From contig JABCZD010000012.1 in assembly GCA_013289855.1 (NCBI GenBank), forward strand, positions 1 to 64,000: a stretch of 64,000 bases of DNA, read 5' to 3'. Both the position numbers and the translations under genes were made by a program. The DNA comes from Acidobacteriota bacterium (GTDB lineage: Bacteria > Acidobacteriota > Terriglobia > Acidiferrales > UBA7541). The notes beneath the pieces are model-generated. The model searched no databases and was not told the DNA's origin. It worked only from the letters and a program-made list of their open reading frames with translations. Each line of letters opens with the position of its first letter. Within the stretch, counting starts at the first letter, position 1. Below are positions 1-8,059 of this stretch, piece after piece.

Positions 1-42
1 CGTCCTCACAGGGCGCTGGGCGAGAGGACGCCACACGAAATC

Positions 43-78
43 GCTTGTGAATTCGCGGCTAGCCGCGAATTCACAAGC
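43..78. repeat. 36-bp perfect palindrome
   Basis: Two 18-nt arms (43-60 and 61-78) are exact reverse complements with no spacer, giving a symmetric element that contains two EcoRI-like hexamers. It follows a second, shorter hairpin (7-nt arms at 1-7 and 24-30). The next gene on the minus strand ends about 150 nt further on. It could be a transcription terminator without a T-run, a protein-binding site, or a cruciform-prone junction. The function is unknown; only the symmetry is certain. Confidence 0.8.
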
Positions 79-231
79 ACCAAAACTGCCGAAGACTCAC
101 TCTCCGGGTGATACAGGAAAAGGGGACCGCTCATCGGGCGTTAGACTCTCATATCCGCTGGTACAACTGGAGGGGGGCAGGGCATGGCCTCCGTCGGATG
201 CCGTAGTCGACTCCCTATCGATGGGCGCACC

Positions 232-1668
232 TCACGGCCTCGACGGCACTTTCCGTTGCGCCGAGGTACTCGTCGCTGCGGGAGCCGGCGCCGCGTCATC
301 GCCGTCCTCGTCCGACGCTCCGCCCTTGTCCTTCCCTCCCGCCACTCCCGAAAACGCCGACCGCATCACATCATTCGCAAAAAAGTTCTTCCCATCGATC
401 GGCACCATCATGATCTGCAACTTGTCCGACAGCCGCTCCGCAATAATCTTCTGAATCAGCATCGGATTCGACTTCAGCACCGACGCCTCATACTTCATCC
501 GCTCCGAATCCGCCGCAGCCGTCACTCGAATCCGATTGGCTTCCGCGTCTGAAAGATTCTTCTGCCGTTCCACTTCCGCCTTGCTGTCAATCACCTTCGC
601 CTGCGCCGCCGCGTCCGCGTTTTGCAGCGTGGCCTCTTTGCGTGCCTGCGCCTCCAGTTTCGACTGTTCAATCTGCTTCTGTTTCAGCGGCAAGGTGTAC
701 TGCATCGCATCCGACTCCGCCTTCGCCTCTAGCACATGCACCTGCGCCGCGGACTCCGCCGCCTTCACATCCCGCGCCTTCTGCGCCTCGCCCTCCAGCT
801 CGGCAATCTTCACTTCCTTCTGCTTGATCTCCGCCTCTGTCCCCAGCCGTTCATTCTCCTGCTCCTTCAGCAAAAGCCCCTCGAGCCCCTTCGCATATTC
901 GGTGGGCAGCTGTAGATCCCGCAGCAACACTTCCCGCACGATGATCCCGTCGCTCGCCAGCCGCAACGTAATCGCCTCCGCCGCTTTCTTCCGCAACTCC
1001 TCCCGTTTGGTCGCAAATATCTCTCGCGTCAAATAATCCGGCGCCAGCTGCCGGTAGGTCGTCGAAACAATCGGCGCCACCATCTCCTCACCGACCGGTT
1101 GCGGCAAATCTCGATGAATCGTCTCCAAATTCTTGGGGTCTAGCCGGTACCGCACCGAAACCGCCAGGCCAATATTCAGTCCTTCGCGCGCCTGCACCGT
1201 CAACACATCCGCCGCTGGCTTGGCATTTTCCGCGAGCTTGGGATTTTCCGCCGCCACCGTCGTGTACACCTGCTCGCGCGTGTCATACGTCGCCACGGAA
1301 TCGAGCAGCGGCGTCACCAGGTGCAGTCCCGGATACAAGGTCCCTGGCCGCACGCCCCACAACTGGCTGACGCGCACCCCAGCCGCCCCATCAGGAATCA
1401 CCACAAAACTCTCCGCCAGCAACACCGCCAGCGCGCCCGCCGCCGCAAATTGCAACGCCAGCCGCCACCTCACCGTCCGCAACTCTCTCCGCCGCGACTC
1501 CGCCGTTTCGCCAACACCCTCCCCCGATTCCTTCCGCCACAGCGCCCACCGCAATCGCCCCCGTTCGCCAAAATAGTCACTAAGATAAATGTCATACGCC
1601 ACCAGCACTCCCGCGCTTCCGAGCAGACCCGCACCCACCAGCAACAATACAAATTTCAAAGCCACCAT
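232..1668 (-). CDS. SPFH/Band 7 (flotillin/prohibitin-like) membrane protein
   Basis: A 478-aa protein with two hydrophobic stretches (about residues 3-25 and 70-90), an SPFH/Band 7 core (about 90-260) and a long Ala/Glu/Lys-rich coiled coil (about 260-400), the architecture of flotillin- and prohibitin-like scaffold proteins that oligomerise on membranes. The tail (about 440-478) is acidic, then Ala/Pro/Ser-rich and probably disordered. The ATG at 1668 is preceded by a purine-rich AAGAGG. It stands alone, with no NfeD-type protease next to it, so no partner can be named. The window holds a second, unrelated-looking SPFH protein at 22287-23285. Family assignment is firm; the specific role is not known. 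Confidence 0.85.
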   Translation of the reverse strand: MVALKFVLLLVGAGLLGSAGVLVAYDIYLSDYFGERGRLRWALWRKESGEGVGETAESRRRELRTVRWRLALQFAAAGALAVLLAESFVVIPDGAAGVRVSQLWGVRPGTLYPGLHLVTPLLDSVATYDTREQVYTTVAAENPKLAENAKPAADVLTVQAREGLNIGLAVSVRYRLDPKNLETIHRDLPQPVGEEMVAPIVSTTYRQLAPDYLTREIFATKREELRKKAAEAITLRLASDGIIVREVLLRDLQLPTEYAKGLEGLLLKEQENERLGTEAEIKQKEVKIAELEGEAQKARDVKAAESAAQVHVLEAKAESDAMQYTLPLKQKQIEQSKLEAQARKEATLQNADAAAQAKVIDSKAEVERQKNLSDAEANRIRVTAAADSERMKYEASVLKSNPMLIQKIIAERLSDKLQIMMVPIDGKNFFANDVMRSAFSGVAGGKDKGGASDEDGDDAAPAPAATSTSAQRKVPSRP

Positions 1669-2093
1669 CTCCGCACCTCTTCTCTCAAATGCGCGCTGCG
1701 GCAGAGCAACCCATTCCGCCGCTAGCGATACCCGTCGCGTCTAGCGCAGAGCACACCAATGGCCAAATCAGCAGCACGCAAATTGTCAAAATTATTCAAC
1801 AAGCAAGATGAACACGCGTGTCGCACGAAACACACTGTGGCAAGCCGGACCCGCCGCATCGCGCGTCGCACCGGAATCATTTTCGGAGTAGCGGCTTATC
1901 CTGAGCGCTTCGCGCGAAGGGCTTGACGCCGCCGTCACGCAGTAGGCAACTCCCCGCCTCCGCCAGTAAGTTTCACACGATCAACCTCTCCACCTCCGAC
2001 CCCCATCAATTCGTCGGCGCCAGGGACGGATAAATACCCCACGTAACACCACGCCACGACCCCTCTTCATCCCACTTCGTGATAGCCTCAGAC
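1669..2093. other. Intergenic region without recognisable gene
   Basis: About 425 nt upstream of the SPFH gene. Short reading frames here have no ribosome-binding site and no recognisable motif. It presumably contains the SPFH promoter, but I could not identify convincing -35/-10 boxes. Confidence 0.5.
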
Positions 2094-2243
2094 ATGCGCC
2101 GTAACGTCTTCAAAAAACAAGCCTGTCAGTGTCAGCACGCCAAAACCATCCACTACGTCAAAAATATCGACAACAAAACCCATACCCCCTGTCACTTCCC
2201 GAATTGCCATTGCAAAGATTACCGCCCCGCGAAAACCTCCTGA
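2094..2243 (+). CDS. Cys-rich miniprotein (49 aa), CxCxH family
   Basis: A 49-aa reading frame from ATG 2094 to TGA 2241-2243. Its Cys/His pattern is C11-x-C13-x-H15-x-K-T-x-H20, then after exactly 12 residues C33-x-F-P-x-C38-x-C40, followed by a YRPAK ending. A second protein at 3608-3772 repeats the pattern with identical spacing, which is strong evidence that both are real genes. Five Cys and two conserved His suggest binding of zinc or another metal in a compact treble-clef-like fold; this is inference. No strong Shine-Dalgarno sequence is visible, so the start is less certain than the frame. I do not recognise a named family. Confidence 0.65.
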   Translation: MRRNVFKKQACQCQHAKTIHYVKNIDNKTHTPCHFPNCHCKDYRPAKTS

Positions 2244-2480
2244 ACCCCCCGTGAATCCCCAGTCAAGACCCGTGAATTCTTGTCGCCACTCGTCACCATT
2301 TCTCCGGCGGGGTCCCCTATAAAAATAATAGGGAAACCCTGATGGACGATTACTGAGTGATATGCAAAAACATCACCTGACATAGTGGGGCAAGGGGCAC
2401 CACGTGCTGGGCGACGGTGTGCCCTTCGCCTTGGTTCATTTTTCCTCATCGCGGCCTGCTGAATATTTCATCTTTGTAAT

Positions 2481-2509
2481 TTGCCTTGCGCATTTATTAC
2501 TGGTATAGA
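2481..2509 (+). promoter_or_regulatory. Sigma70-type promoter for the 76-aa CxxC protein
   Basis: TTGCCT at 2481-2486 and TATAGA at 2504-2509, separated by exactly 17 nt, about 30 nt upstream of the start codon at 2539. The AGGAGG ribosome-binding site lies at 2528-2533. Confidence 0.6.
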
Positions 2510-2538
2510 ATCTCTGCCTATTTGTTAGGAGGCCGCGT

Positions 2539-2769
2539 ATGTCTTGTCGCTCATGTGTATCGGGAAATCAGGCGGAATTTCCCGCCGAAATGATGCTGCA
2601 TTTCCGCGGACTGAAAAATGTGAACAAGCCCCCCATCTGGATATTTCCCACGGTGCTCGTCTGCCTGGCCTGCGGCTTTTCGGAGTTCGTTGCCCCGAAA
2701 TCGGAATTGGCGCTGCTATCAGACCCCACTCCAACCCTTGAATCCTTCGCTCAGTCCAACTGCGGCTGA
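2539..2769 (+). CDS. Small CxxC-containing protein (76 aa)
   Basis: A 76-aa protein starting at ATG 2539 behind a perfect AGGAGG and a good promoter. It has two CxxC pairs, C3/C6 (MSCRSC) and C42/C45 (CLAC), with a hydrophobic segment between them (WIFPTVLVCLACGF); together they could form one zinc ribbon. Similar short proteins of the form MSCRSC...GLKN...PKLLVCLDCGF are, from memory, frequent in Acidobacteriota, but no function is known to me. It lies in a run of four small metal-binding proteins (2094-3772), which may reflect a shared regulatory theme rather than an operon because each has its own start signals. Confidence 0.75.
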   Translation: MSCRSCVSGNQAEFPAEMMLHFRGLKNVNKPPIWIFPTVLVCLACGFSEFVAPKSELALLSDPTPTLESFAQSNCG

Positions 2770-2972
2770 CACCCAGAATCTGTCGCCGTTTCTTTGGCAG
2801 AACCGGATCTGCACTGCGTTCGTGTCCCCTCGACCTCATCAGTAGACCAAGCCACATTCCTCGTAGTCGCTTCCTGCCCTAACGGACAGTCATCCTTACG
2901 CCAGCTCTGACGTTGGGTTCTATTGCAGCCCGTATGATGCCCCACATACTCTGTAGGCGTAGGAGATGTCTG

Positions 2973-3530
2973 ATGAACTGTCCGCACTGTTCCAAAGTCA
3001 TTCCGGACGACGCCAAGGTCTGCCATCACTGTTGCAGGTCATGTGACACCAAAATCCACACGCGGCTTCGCTCTGCGTTCTATGTCGCCGGCTTGTTCGT
3101 CTTTCTGCTTGCTGCTTATCTCGCCATCCGTCCGAATTCTGGCACGCCTCAGACAAACGTCGTCATGGCCTCGGCGGTGCACACTTCTGTCGTCCTCAAG
3201 GACGAAACGCAAACTCTTCGCTCCAAATCGTGGCGCTCCATCCCAATAGATACGTTGTACAGCGGCAACCTCGCTATCGACATCCACGTTTTGCGCGGAA
3301 ATCCTCTCGATGTCGCGCTCATCCCTCTCGACCAAATGGACAAGCTGCGCTCCAGTGGTTCTAAAGACTTGCCCGGCGATCCAAACTTTAGCGCAGTAAA
3401 GACCGCGGCCTTTCATCACAGTCAGGCCATGCCCCAAGGCAACTACCTCCTAGTCTTTCGCGACGCCTCTCTCGGCATCCTTTCGACGTCACCAACCAAC
3501 GTGGCGATCAAGGTCACTCTGAATCCTTAA
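2973..3530 (+). CDS. Zinc-ribbon membrane protein
   Basis: A 185-aa protein. ATG 2973 is chosen because AGGAG at 2961-2965 lies just upstream and because the protein then begins directly with a zinc ribbon, MNCPHCSKVIPDDAKVCHHC (CxxC-x11-CxxC). A single transmembrane helix (about residues 33-50, FYVAGLFVFLLAAYLAI) follows, then an extracytoplasmic domain of about 130 residues with no motif I recognise. This zinc-ribbon plus one-helix layout is common among bacterial membrane-anchored proteins of unknown role. The reading frame is open further upstream to 2913, but that extension lacks a ribosome-binding site. Confidence 0.75.
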   Translation: MNCPHCSKVIPDDAKVCHHCCRSCDTKIHTRLRSAFYVAGLFVFLLAAYLAIRPNSGTPQTNVVMASAVHTSVVLKDETQTLRSKSWRSIPIDTLYSGNLAIDIHVLRGNPLDVALIPLDQMDKLRSSGSKDLPGDPNFSAVKTAAFHHSQAMPQGNYLLVFRDASLGILSTSPTNVAIKVTLNP

Positions 3531-3607
3531 CGACGCGAAAAAGCGTGAAGGTAGCGGAGAGCGCCAACAACCCCGCACAGTCTCCCGCCGGTGTTAAAAT
3601 CCCACGC

Positions 3608-3772
3608 ATGACTTGGAGTCGACTGAAGAAGCCGTGCAAATGCTCGCACAGCAAGACCATGCACTCCTCAAAGCGCGTTCACGGGAAACCTGATACGGTG
3701 TGCAATTATCCCGGATGTGTATGTCGAAAATTCCGTCCGGCCAAGGGCCACGCCAGATTGCGGCAAACATGA
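3608..3772 (+). CDS. Cys-rich miniprotein (54 aa), CxCxH family
   Basis: A 54-aa paralogue of the protein at 2094-2243. The pattern is C10-x-C12-x-H14-x-K-T-x-H19, then 12 residues, then C32-x-Y-P-x-C37-x-C39 and FRPAK. Residues between the metal-type ligands differ while ligand spacing is identical, as expected for selection on a metal-binding fold. The frame is open upstream to 3545, but homology to the paralogue begins just after ATG 3608. Its stop codon TGA (3770-3772) overlaps the ATG of the next gene (ATGA at 3769-3772), indicating translational coupling to a small membrane protein. Confidence 0.7.
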   Translation: MTWSRLKKPCKCSHSKTMHSSKRVHGKPDTVCNYPGCVCRKFRPAKGHARLRQT

Positions 3773-3954
3773 ATCTTTTCAAGTCGCTCACCTTGAAATG
3801 GTGGCAGACCGGCATTTTCAAGACCGGCATGCTGGCTTTAGGAACCGTCCTCGGCGCGTATCTGCATGCCTTTTTCGGCGCGTACCTCGTACCTCTCATA
3901 ATCATCTCCGCGCTGAGCTTGGCATACATCACCTACTTGTGGCTTACGCAGTAG
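3769..3954 (+). CDS. Small two-helix membrane protein (61 aa)
   Basis: A 61-aa protein starting at the ATG that overlaps the stop of the Cys-rich miniprotein. It has two hydrophobic segments: about residues 18-34 (GMLALGTVLGAYLHAFF) and 36-58 (AYLVPLIIISALSLAYITYLWL), consistent with a helical hairpin in the inner membrane, preceded by a short Lys/Trp-containing N-terminus. No known family is recognised. The ATGA overlap suggests that it is made together with the metal-binding miniprotein and may act with it. The kinase gene starts 183 nt downstream. Confidence 0.65.
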   Translation: MNLFKSLTLKWWQTGIFKTGMLALGTVLGAYLHAFFGAYLVPLIIISALSLAYITYLWLTQ

Positions 3955-4137
3955 ATGGCAGGCTCGACTTCAGGCTCGCCGAGCATGCTTGCGGTAATGC
4001 CTTCCAGCACGTCAACACGCCTTCATAGGTTTGATGGGTTCGTCGAGGTATATCGATCGCAAGTCCAGTTACAGCCAGCTATCCACGTCGCGCGTTCGTT
4101 TGACTTTACCTCAGCCTGCAACCTAAGATGTCGAGAA

Positions 4138-6660
4138 ATGGCGGACTCCCGCTCATTCATCGGGCAGACCGTCTCCCACTACCGCATCCTGGAGCAACTC
4201 GGGCGTGGCGGTATGGGTGTGGTCTACAAGGCCGAGGACACCAGACTAGGCCGCTTCGTCGCGCTCAAATTCCTGCCCGAAGATCTCGCGCACGACTCCC
4301 ATGCGCTGGAACGATTCAAACGCGAGGCGCGCGCCGCCTCGGCCTTGAACCATCCCAACATCTGCACCGTTTACGACATTGGCGAGCAAGATGGCCAGCA
4401 ATTCATTGCTATGGAGTTTCTCGATGGCCAGACGTTGAAGCGCCGCATTTCCGGCAAGGCGCTGCCGGCGAACGAGGTGGTGGACTTGGGGATCGAGATT
4501 TCCGATGCCCTTGCTGCAGCACACAGCCAAGGCATTATCCACCGCGACATCAAACCGGCAAACATTTTCCTGACCAAGCGCGGCCATATCAAGATTCTGG
4601 ATTTCGGCCTCGCCAAAGTCACCAATTCATATTCTCCCGCCGACGATGCCAATGCCGAGACGACCTTGGCAGACAACCCCGAACACCTCACCTTCCCGGG
4701 AACGGCTTTGGGCACGGTCGCCTACATGTCTCCCGAGCAGGTTCGAGCTCAATACCTCGATCCCCGTACCGATCTCTTCTCCTTCGGCGTTGTACTTTAT
4801 GAAATGGTGGCTGGTACCCTACCTTTCCGGGGCGGAAGTTCGGGGGTGATCGTCGATGGCATCCTCAACCGCGTCCCGGTGTCTCCCGTTCAACTGAATC
4901 CCGATATTCCTCCGAAGCTAGATGAGGCCATACACAAGGCTCTCGAGAAAGACCGCGATCTGCGCTACCAGAATGCGGCGGACGTTCGCACCGACTTGCA
5001 GCGTCTGAAACGCGACACGGAATCAGCCCGCACGGCAGCCAGGGGCAGGACTGCCGAACCCACGCCCACCTCGCCAAAGAATAGGCCCGCTGGCGTGCAG
5101 CTGCTTCGCTGGGGGCTCGCTGTGCTGATCGTTTTGGCTTCTGCGGCCGCCATAGCAACCACTTGGATTCACCGGCAACGCCAACCAGCCGGCGCGGCCT
5201 CAGGAGTGGCAAATGTCAGCCGCATCCACTCGATCGCCATCCTGCCTTTTCGCAGAATCGGCGGCCCGGGGGAATACGATTATTTTGGCGCGGGCCTCGC
5301 CGACGTGCTCAGTGCGAAATTGACGAACGCGCGACTACTCGAGGTGCACCCTCCGCCAGTGACGGTGAATCTCGCTGATCCAAAGCTCGACCCGCTCGCA
5401 TTGGGTCGCGGAATGAACGTGGATGCGATCTTGAGCGGCAGCTACCAGATCGATGGTGGAACACTTAGCTTCAGTTTTGAACTTCTTGATGTCCGAAAGA
5501 ATGCCCAGATTGCCGGAAATGCCTATACCAGGCGTTTTACCGAGGCGATTGAAGTCGAACACTTGATGGCCGGTGAGATCGTGAATTCGCTTAAGGCCTC
5601 TACCGACGCGGAACAGCGGGCTCGTTTTGTATCTCCTCCCACGCAACGGGCGGATGCCTTCCAAGCTTATCTTCACAGCAACTATGAGATGGAATTGTTC
5701 TGGAAAAACCCGAGCGCGGAGCAACTCGCGCGCGCGGAACAACGGCTGAACGAAGCGCTTGAGTTTGACCCCCGCTTCACGCTGGCTCTGGTAAGTTTAG
5801 CCAAGCTGCACTGGATTGCCGTTTTCTGGGGCTACTCCGATGCTTCAACAAGTCTTGGTCTGGCTCGCCAGGAAGCCAACCGCGCTATCGAATTGGATCC
5901 TGGTCTCGGCGAGGCTTACGCGGCCCTTGCCCTCATTGAACTTCAAGAAGGTCAATCCAATCAAGCGGAAGCCCGCCTGCGTGAAGCTTTCGCCCGCTCA
6001 CCAGGCTCCGCTCTGTCCTACTATGCGGCGGGCTTTTATTATATTGACCGGGGGCTACCTGACCTAAGCGTACGTGCGTTTCTTCGTGCCAACGAACTGG
6101 ATCCCAACTTAGTCCGTCGAGAGTTAGCTATCGCGTTTCGCTATCAAGTCGATTTAGATCGCGCTGAGCAACAGGCTCGCGACGATCTGAAGCTGTATCC
6201 CAATGATCTTCTCGGCGAAGTAACCCTTGCGCGCATTTTGGCGGCACGCGGCAAACTTGTCGAGGCTGACGACATCGCTCGCGCTCTCTCGCCCCGGTCA
6301 CCTCATGACCCGACTGTGCAAGGCCTTGAAACACTGCTCAACGTCTTGGGAGGGAGGCCCGTTTCCATTCCGGCATGGCTCGGCAAGCATCAACATGTGT
6401 ACTGGTCTGACGCCGGATATTGTATCAACGTCGCAGAAGTTCTGGCCGCCGCCCATCAGAATGCCGAAGCGCTCCGCTGGCTGCGAAGGGCGGATGAACT
6501 CGGTATCCACAGCTATCCGTTTCTCGCTCGCAATCCACTGTACAAGAATCTGCGCAAAGATCCCGATTTCCAGGTTTACTTGGAATCTGCTCGACAAACC
6601 TGGCTGGAAGCCATGCGGCACGAGACGCAAGAGCCGTTACTTCCCGCCGCCACTTCTTAG
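4138..6660 (+). CDS. Membrane Ser/Thr protein kinase with TPR tail
   Basis: An 840-aa protein. The N-terminal Hanks-type kinase domain (about residues 12-280) has all key motifs: the Gly loop GRGGMGVVYKAED, catalytic Lys in VALKFL, HRDIKPAN, DFG, and SPEQ in place of APE. A transmembrane helix lies at about 320-343. The extracytoplasmic half starts with a segment resembling the TolB/FlgO-type N-terminal domain (SIAILPFRRIGG...YFGAGLADVL) and continues with several TPR repeats to the end. This architecture is typical of the expanded kinase families of Acidobacteriota. ATG 4138 is preferred because the kinase domain starts soon after; the frame is open to 3955. The substrate is unknown. Its stop overlaps the convergent sagB-like gene by 4 nt. 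Confidence 0.9.
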   Translation: MADSRSFIGQTVSHYRILEQLGRGGMGVVYKAEDTRLGRFVALKFLPEDLAHDSHALERFKREARAASALNHPNICTVYDIGEQDGQQFIAMEFLDGQTLKRRISGKALPANEVVDLGIEISDALAAAHSQGIIHRDIKPANIFLTKRGHIKILDFGLAKVTNSYSPADDANAETTLADNPEHLTFPGTALGTVAYMSPEQVRAQYLDPRTDLFSFGVVLYEMVAGTLPFRGGSSGVIVDGILNRVPVSPVQLNPDIPPKLDEAIHKALEKDRDLRYQNAADVRTDLQRLKRDTESARTAARGRTAEPTPTSPKNRPAGVQLLRWGLAVLIVLASAAAIATTWIHRQRQPAGAASGVANVSRIHSIAILPFRRIGGPGEYDYFGAGLADVLSAKLTNARLLEVHPPPVTVNLADPKLDPLALGRGMNVDAILSGSYQIDGGTLSFSFELLDVRKNAQIAGNAYTRRFTEAIEVEHLMAGEIVNSLKASTDAEQRARFVSPPTQRADAFQAYLHSNYEMELFWKNPSAEQLARAEQRLNEALEFDPRFTLALVSLAKLHWIAVFWGYSDASTSLGLARQEANRAIELDPGLGEAYAALALIELQEGQSNQAEARLREAFARSPGSALSYYAAGFYYIDRGLPDLSVRAFLRANELDPNLVRRELAIAFRYQVDLDRAEQQARDDLKLYPNDLLGEVTLARILAARGKLVEADDIARALSPRSPHDPTVQGLETLLNVLGGRPVSIPAWLGKHQHVYWSDAGYCINVAEVLAAAHQNAEALRWLRRADELGIHSYPFLARNPLYKNLRKDPDFQVYLESARQTWLEAMRHETQEPLLPAATS

Positions 6661-7796
6661 TTCGCCGATGCCGTCGGGTGTTTCACTCCTACGCCCGCAG
6701 CATAAAGTACCGACTCGTTGGCGCCGTCCAGTTGCAGGTCCGCCTCGATTTCCGGATCGACCAGCGCTGCGGTGCAGAACGGTGCCAGCCCTAACCACGT
6801 GCCCGTCAGGCAGAACGTCTGGCAAAAATGTCCCGCTTCCAACAAAACCGTGCGATACGCGCGAGAGAAGCCGTAACGCCACATCACCCGGGGGAACACC
6901 CCCGTCATCACGAACAGCGCGGCGCAGTCGTGCACCCATTCCTGACGCGCGCACAGTTCTACAACCCGAGTGGCTTGTACACCGTTTCGCAGCCGTTCCA
7001 AATAATGCCCATCACCCTGGTAGTGATAGACGCCGTTTGGCAAGTCCGCCACCCGTAACGCCCAGCAGTAAACCTCTATCGGGTGGCGCGCCCCGCCGGA
7101 AGGGCTTGTCTTCAGTAATAGCTTTCCTAAGCCCGGCCACCGCAGCCGCCCAGTGACGCCCCATGTCAGCCACAGCAACACGGAAAGGTGTTCGAGGGAA
7201 AGCCGCCCGCGTCCGAACTGCCGAAAGGTGCGCCGCCCAAGCAGTACGCGTGGGAATTCGGAGTTCAGGGAAGGAGCGTAGCTTGGTAGCGGAATATGTT
7301 TAGAAGAGTGGTAGCCCTTGACCAGCTCCGGTTGCGGGCCTTTGCGCAACAGCGTTCGAGCAAACTCTATTTCATCCGGCAAGGGCGCACCCAGGCGAAA
7401 GGCATGCTTGGTCGCAAAGTGGAAAAAACGCGCCTCAACTTCCCACGCATTCCACGCCGCCATTCCTTCTTCGCGCTTCGCTTGCGCCGAGCCTTTTTCA
7501 ATCAACAACGTGTGGTCCATAAGCTGCCGGACGGTACTCCGCACCGAGCTGGCGCTATAACTGCCGAGCAGCAGCTTGATTTCTTTGGATTTCCGCCAGC
7601 GATCGAAAAAGTTCAGAACAGCCACCAGGACCGGCGTGCTTGCGACGGTTGTCCCAGTTAGATAGTTCGTGCAGCGCAGCCCTTCATCCTCAAAGAAAAA
7701 CACTAGGCAAGCAGATCGCTTAAGTAGCTTCTCGGCGCCCCTGCCTGTCCCCCGCAATGCACGCATATTTTTGAAAAGCGATTCTACGCTCGACAA
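6657..7796 (-). CDS. SagB-type nitroreductase-family dehydrogenase
   Basis: A 379-aa protein. The C-terminal half is an FMN-dependent nitroreductase-like domain of the SagB/ThcOx type: RRTFRQF near residue 195 (FMN phosphate contacts), SPSGGARHPIEVY around 240, and GVYHYQ. The N-terminal 180 residues form a helical domain often found in longer SagB proteins. Known SagB enzymes oxidise azolines to azoles in thiazole/oxazole peptide biosynthesis, but no YcaO cyclodehydratase or E1-like partner lies nearby, so this may be a stand-alone version with another substrate. The first possible start is TTG at 7796, 20 nt after the upstream peptide gene; ATG at 7766 is an alternative. It is most likely co-transcribed with that peptide gene. 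Confidence 0.8.
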   Translation of the reverse strand: MSSVESLFKNMRALRGTGRGAEKLLKRSACLVFFFEDEGLRCTNYLTGTTVASTPVLVAVLNFFDRWRKSKEIKLLLGSYSASSVRSTVRQLMDHTLLIEKGSAQAKREEGMAAWNAWEVEARFFHFATKHAFRLGAPLPDEIEFARTLLRKGPQPELVKGYHSSKHIPLPSYAPSLNSEFPRVLLGRRTFRQFGRGRLSLEHLSVLLWLTWGVTGRLRWPGLGKLLLKTSPSGGARHPIEVYCWALRVADLPNGVYHYQGDGHYLERLRNGVQATRVVELCARQEWVHDCAALFVMTGVFPRVMWRYGFSRAYRTVLLEAGHFCQTFCLTGTWLGLAPFCTAALVDPEIEADLQLDGANESVLYAAGVGVKHPTASAN

Positions 7797-7816
7797 CCCT
7801 GGAAATCGCTCGCCTG

Positions 7817-8059
7817 CTATGACCGCTGTTTCTTGGCTTGTTTCACTGGAATGAAATGCCTGCCATGGGCCCCGATGATGATCGCTTTTTCCAGTCTTAA
7901 CATGGGGACGATCAGTTTTCGAACGTCTGGAGAGGTCTTCGCCTCCTTTTCGACCAATTCCTTGAATTGCTCGAACGCCGCATTGAGTTTCATCTTATCT
8001 TGGTGGTCTTTTTCGAAGTTTGCTGGGGTGCCTGGAACCTTGGGGTGTTCGGCGGCCAT
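7817..8059 (-). CDS. 80-aa peptide upstream of SagB-type dehydrogenase
   Basis: A small soluble protein with ATG at 8059 behind a strong AGGAGG. The first two thirds are charged and probably helical (Lys/Glu-rich); the last third is hydrophobic then basic (AIIIGAHGRHFIPVKQAKKQRS region). It contains no Cys and few Ser/Thr, so it does not look like a classical azole-forming precursor. Position as first gene of a two-gene operon with a modifying-type enzyme makes a substrate or partner role possible, but a simple hypothetical protein is equally possible. No named family is recognised. Confidence 0.7.
   Translation of the reverse strand: MAAEHPKVPGTPANFEKDHQDKMKLNAAFEQFKELVEKEAKTSPDVRKLIVPMLRLEKAIIIGAHGRHFIPVKQAKKQRS

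Noticed and set aside
1..231. Structured RNA gene at the left edge
   Set aside because: A hairpin and a long palindrome are present, but the sequence does not match RNase P, tmRNA, SRP or 6S RNA features that I know.
3955..4137. N-terminal extension of the Ser/Thr kinase
   Set aside because: The frame is open, but the translation shows no domain, has no ribosome-binding site at 3955, and the kinase domain fits a start at 4138.
6227..7156. 309-aa plus-strand reading frame
   Set aside because: Lies in another frame of the kinase end and antisense to the SagB-type gene; Pro/Arg/Ser-rich translation without motif or ribosome-binding site.
6657..8059. Complete thiazole/oxazole peptide biosynthesis cluster
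   Set aside because: Only a SagB-type enzyme is present; no YcaO, E1-like, protease or exporter gene nearby, and the small protein has no Cys.
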